Below, one piece after another: positions 6,739 to 8,766 of a stretch of DNA of 8,766 nucleotides. Position 1 is the stretch's first letter. The number at the start of each line of letters is the position of its first letter. Below the pieces are notes generated by a model that worked only from the letters and a program-made list of their open reading frames with translations, was not told where the DNA came from and ran no database searches. The translations under genes were made by a program, and so were the position numbers. This stretch comes from Pseudomonadota bacterium (GTDB lineage: Bacteria > Desulfobacterota > Anaeroferrophillalia > Anaeroferrophillales > Tharpellaceae): contig WFRP01000020.1 in NCBI GenBank assembly GCA_015486505.1, positions 1 through 8,766 of the forward strand, written 5' to 3'.

Positions 6739-6826
6739 ATAAAAATAATTTGCCCGGTTGTTGTCTCGGCGCATCATTAATTGAATTAAGCTGAAAAAGC
6801 AAGTTGCAAAAATGCCGTAAAGCTGA

Positions 6827-6856
6827 TTGCTTTAATATTTTTATCTATGATATAAG
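6827..6856 (+). promoter_or_regulatory. Candidate sigma-70 promoter for nadC-birA
   Basis: TTGCTT (6827-6832) and TATAAG (6851-6856) are separated by 18 nt, inside the AT-rich divergent gap. Initiation would fall near 6863, just before the leader hairpin. A matching promoter for the divergent aminotransferase is less clear. Confidence 0.4.
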
Positions 6857-6864
6857 TACGATTT

Positions 6865-6883
6865 TGCGGGTTTTATCCCCGCA
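6865..6883 (+). promoter_or_regulatory. Short leader hairpin upstream of the nadC ribosome binding site
   Basis: TGCGGG (6865-6870) pairs with CCCGCA (6878-6883) around a 7-nt loop. The hairpin ends 2 nt before AGGAG (6886-6890), which is 5 nt from the ATG. It would lie at the very 5' end of the transcript. It could influence ribosome access or mRNA stability. There is no T-tract, so it is not a terminator, and I do not recognise a known NAD riboswitch. Confidence 0.35.
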
Positions 6884-6895
6884 TTAGGAGAATTT

Positions 6896-7732
6896 ATGTT
6901 TGCGACTGAGAAATTGATTAAAATGGCTCTGGAAGAGGATTTGGGTTCCGGTGATGTGACAACTTTGTCAACCGTGCCGCCGGGGACGGTTGCCCGGGCT
7001 TTGATTAAGACAAAGCAGGACTGTGTTGCCGCCGGTATGCAGGTTTTAGGTTTGGTCTTTCGCACCCTGGACCCATCGTTGAAGATTGAGGCCCGGGTGG
7101 CGGATGGTGAGCGGCTGCACGCGGGAGATCCTCTGCTGGCGGTAACCGGCAATGTGATTTCTATCTTGATGGCGGAGAGGGTCGCGCTTAATTTCGTTCA
7201 GCGGCTTTGCGGGATCGCGACCTTGACGGCTTGCTATGTGAAAGCGGTTGCCGGGTACAGCGCCGAGATTGTTGATACCCGCAAAACGACTCCGGGTTGG
7301 CGTTCACTGGAGAAATACGCGGTTCAGGTCGGCGGCGCCCGTAACCACCGGCATGGGTTGTTTGACGGGATTTTGATTAAAGATAATCATATCCGGGCGG
7401 CCGGCACCGTGACTGATGCCGTAAACCATGCTGTGGCCATGGCCCCGCATGGTTTGAAAATTGAGGTTGAAGCGGCCGATCTTGACCAGGTTAAAGAGGC
7501 GGCCCGGGCCGGAGCGGATATTATTCTTCTCGATAATATGGACGAAGATCAGCTGCGTGAAGCGGTCGCCTTTATTCGGGCTGAGTATCCGGCGATTAAA
7601 CTTGAGGCTTCAGGCGGGATTGTTTTAGGAAATGTGGCTCGGGTCGCCGCCTGCGGGGTTGATTTTATTTCAGTCGGAGCGCTGACCCATTCCGCCCCGG
7701 CAATCGATATTTCACTTGATCTTATTTCGTGA
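6896..7732 (+). CDS. nadC: Nicotinate-nucleotide pyrophosphorylase (carboxylating)
   Basis: NadC (quinolinate phosphoribosyltransferase) converts quinolinate and PRPP to nicotinate mononucleotide, CO2 and PPi, the step that joins de novo synthesis to NAD. At 278 residues it has the usual length. Family signatures are present in order: EDLGSGDVT (14-22), AERVALNFVQRLCGIAT (93-109), TRKTTPG (128-134), the GGARNHR block (146-152), KDNH (162-165), IEVEA (189-193), LLDN (211-214) and ASGGI (238-242). Arg103, Arg129, His151, Arg152, Lys162, Glu192 and Asp213 correspond to the quinolinate and PRPP site, so it should be active. AGGAG, 5 nt upstream, supports the ATG. The stop TGA overlaps the GTG of birA (GTGA), which indicates translational coupling. 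nadA and nadB are not in the window. Confidence 0.97.
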   Translation: MFATEKLIKMALEEDLGSGDVTTLSTVPPGTVARALIKTKQDCVAAGMQVLGLVFRTLDPSLKIEARVADGERLHAGDPLLAVTGNVISILMAERVALNFVQRLCGIATLTACYVKAVAGYSAEIVDTRKTTPGWRSLEKYAVQVGGARNHRHGLFDGILIKDNHIRAAGTVTDAVNHAVAMAPHGLKIEVEAADLDQVKEAARAGADIILLDNMDEDQLREAVAFIRAEYPAIKLEASGGIVLGNVARVAACGVDFISVGALTHSAPAIDISLDLIS

Positions 7733-8499
7733 TAGAGCCTTTGGCTACTCCCTGGGGGAGTAAAATTTTATCATTCGCAAGCCTGGATTCGACCAGCCGT
7801 TATCTCTGGCGGCAGGCGGAATCAGGCGCCCCTGAGGGGACGGTTGTGGTCGCGGAGCAGCAGCTGGCCGGGCGCGGCCGCCGGGGCCGGCAATGGCATT
7901 CGCCTGCGGGGTTAAATCTTTATTTTTCGCTGCTTTTGCGGCCCCGGATAGAGCTTGATAAAGTACCGCAGTTTGCCCTGGTTTCTGCGGCGGCCTTATG
8001 GCAGACCCTTAATAATGAATGCCCGGAGCTTAAAATTAAATGGCCGAATGATCTCTATTGCCGGGGCTTGAAACTGGCCGGAATCCTCTCTGAGATGAAA
8101 CCCGGCCCGGATAAAGCTGAATTTGTCATTATCGGGATTGGGCTGAATGTTAACTCCCTGATGGCGGATTTTCCTTTGGACTTGTGCTCTCAGGTAACTT
8201 CGTTACGCTGCGAAGCGCACAAAATTTTCGATTTGCAGGTTTTGCTGGAGAGGTTTCTCCAAGAATTCAAGGCTTTATTGGAAGTCTTTTATAAAGAGGG
8301 TTTGTCGGGTTCGATTAGAGAACTGATTAACCGTAACTTTTATCTGGCTGATAAAGAAATTGTTATCGCTTCCGGCGCGGAAAAAATAAAATGCCGGGCT
8401 CTGGCGATTGATGAGCAGGGTTGTCTGCTGGCAGTTAGCGCTGACGGCTGTGAATTTTCATTTAATGCCGGAGAGGCCGAACTGGTTAAACAGGAGTAA
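7729..8499 (+). CDS. birA: Biotin--[acetyl-CoA-carboxylase] ligase, monofunctional
   Basis: The enzyme activates biotin with ATP to biotinyl-5'-AMP and transfers it to the lysine of biotin carboxyl carrier proteins. In 256 residues it shows SLDSTS (18-23), the adenylate-binding loop GRGRRGRQW (48-56), KWPND (104-108), Lys115 in GLKLAGIL and GIGLNVN (136-142). A small C-terminal beta domain follows, ending GEAELVKQE. The N-terminal winged-helix DNA-binding domain of E. coli BirA is missing, so it is not expected to repress biotin genes. The start is GTG, inside the nadC stop, with a 4-nt overlap. The stop TAA (8497-8499) is part of the first bases of repeat module A (GTAACTATTC), so the last residue or residues may have been set by the repeat. 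The catalytic core is complete. A pantothenate kinase gene often follows this pair in related genomes; none is visible before the window ends. Confidence 0.95.
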   Translation: MIEPLATPWGSKILSFASLDSTSRYLWRQAESGAPEGTVVVAEQQLAGRGRRGRQWHSPAGLNLYFSLLLRPRIELDKVPQFALVSAAALWQTLNNECPELKIKWPNDLYCRGLKLAGILSEMKPGPDKAEFVIIGIGLNVNSLMADFPLDLCSQVTSLRCEAHKIFDLQVLLERFLQEFKALLEVFYKEGLSGSIRELINRNFYLADKEIVIASGAEKIKCRALAIDEQGCLLAVSADGCEFSFNAGEAELVKQE

Positions 8500-8766
8500 C
8501 TATTCAGCCGAATCCGGGGTCGGGCGCGGTTTTTCTCCGCTAGGCGTTAAGATTTCTGTTTTTCCTTTAAGCGCGCTGCGCCCGCCTTGCAAAACTCGCT
8601 TACGCTCAAACAGTTGCAATGCTAATGCGGGAACAACTCACGCAACCCAAACAGGGCCTTGCGGCCCGCACCCAGGGGCAATCCGCTGGTCGCACCCCAA
8701 GGGCAATCCGTTGGGCGCACCCCAAGGGCACTTCCGTTGGGCGCAAATAAGTGCTCTTATCAGAAC
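8493..8766 (+). repeat. Mosaic repeat copy 3 (modules A-B-C3-D), cut by window end
   Basis: This is the most complete copy. Module A (8493-8627) has three mismatches to 1612-1746. Module B (8624-8667) contains a hairpin, GGGCC (8654-8658) with GGCCC (8663-8667), around TTGC. Module C is present three times (8668-8742). Module D begins at 8742 and matches 25 nt of the other copies with one change (GTGCTC for GTACTC) before the window stops. The left end coincides with the end of birA. No ORF in it looks coding. Confidence 0.9.
8668..8742 (+). repeat. Tandem 25-bp module C, three units
   Basis: Three head-to-tail units of 24, 25 and 26 bp (8668-8691, 8692-8716, 8717-8742) begin GCACCC and contain AGGGCA, then TCCG, then TGG. 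Units two and three are nearly identical. The same unit occurs once at 115-139 and not at all in the copy at 1864-1989. Confidence 0.9.

Noticed and set aside
6841..7152. Minus-strand frame of 103 codons overlapping nadC
   Set aside because: It lies opposite a clearly conserved enzyme gene and has no supporting signals.
8668..8742. CRISPR-like repeat array
   Set aside because: The 25-bp units are directly adjacent with no spacers, and there are no cas genes.

Overview
The window looks like a chromosomal segment of a Gram-negative bacterium. It carries a 473-residue outer-membrane beta-barrel protein with a signal peptide and a terminal Phe, and a DUF3300 envelope protein. The compact nadC-birA pair, the Asp-rich porin and an FG-GAP/VCBS protein with a FlgT-like N-terminal part most resemble Desulfobacterota/Desulfuromonadota (former Deltaproteobacteria). 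That placement is an inference from gene style, not from a marker gene.

Layout: (1) 1-243 is non-coding and holds one copy of a mosaic repeat. (2) 240-1589 (minus) is a DUF3300 protein whose stop codon lies inside that repeat. (3) 1590-2196 is about 600 bp without a convincing gene. It holds a 241-bp element with terminal inverted repeats, an inverted copy of the mosaic repeat, and the porin promoter and leader. (4) 2197-3618 (plus) is the porin-like protein, followed by a textbook intrinsic terminator. (5) 3810-5540 (plus) is a secreted FG-GAP/VCBS protein. (6) 5558-6727 (minus) is a class I/II PLP aminotransferase, convergent with gene 5 and divergent from nadC. (7) 6896-7732 and 7729-8499 (plus) are nadC and a monofunctional birA, overlapping by 4 nt in one operon. 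(8) 8493-8766 is a third, longer copy of the mosaic repeat, cut by the window end.

The genes are recognisable housekeeping or envelope genes. nadC makes the NAD precursor NaMN and birA attaches biotin to carboxylases, so they share cofactor supply rather than a pathway. I see no defence system, CRISPR array, tRNA, rRNA or intact transposase.

The least explained signal is the repeat family. It has four modules: A, about 135 bp starting at GTAACTATTCAGCC; B, about 44 bp with a GC hairpin in some copies; C, a 25-bp unit present 0, 1 or 3 times; and D, an 82-105 bp imperfect palindrome. Two D copies face each other around the DUF3300 gene, their hairpin stems differ in a way that keeps pairing, and the repeats supply the stop codons of both DUF3300 and birA. 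This could be a non-autonomous mobile or structured repeat that settles at gene ends, but nothing in the window shows what moves it.
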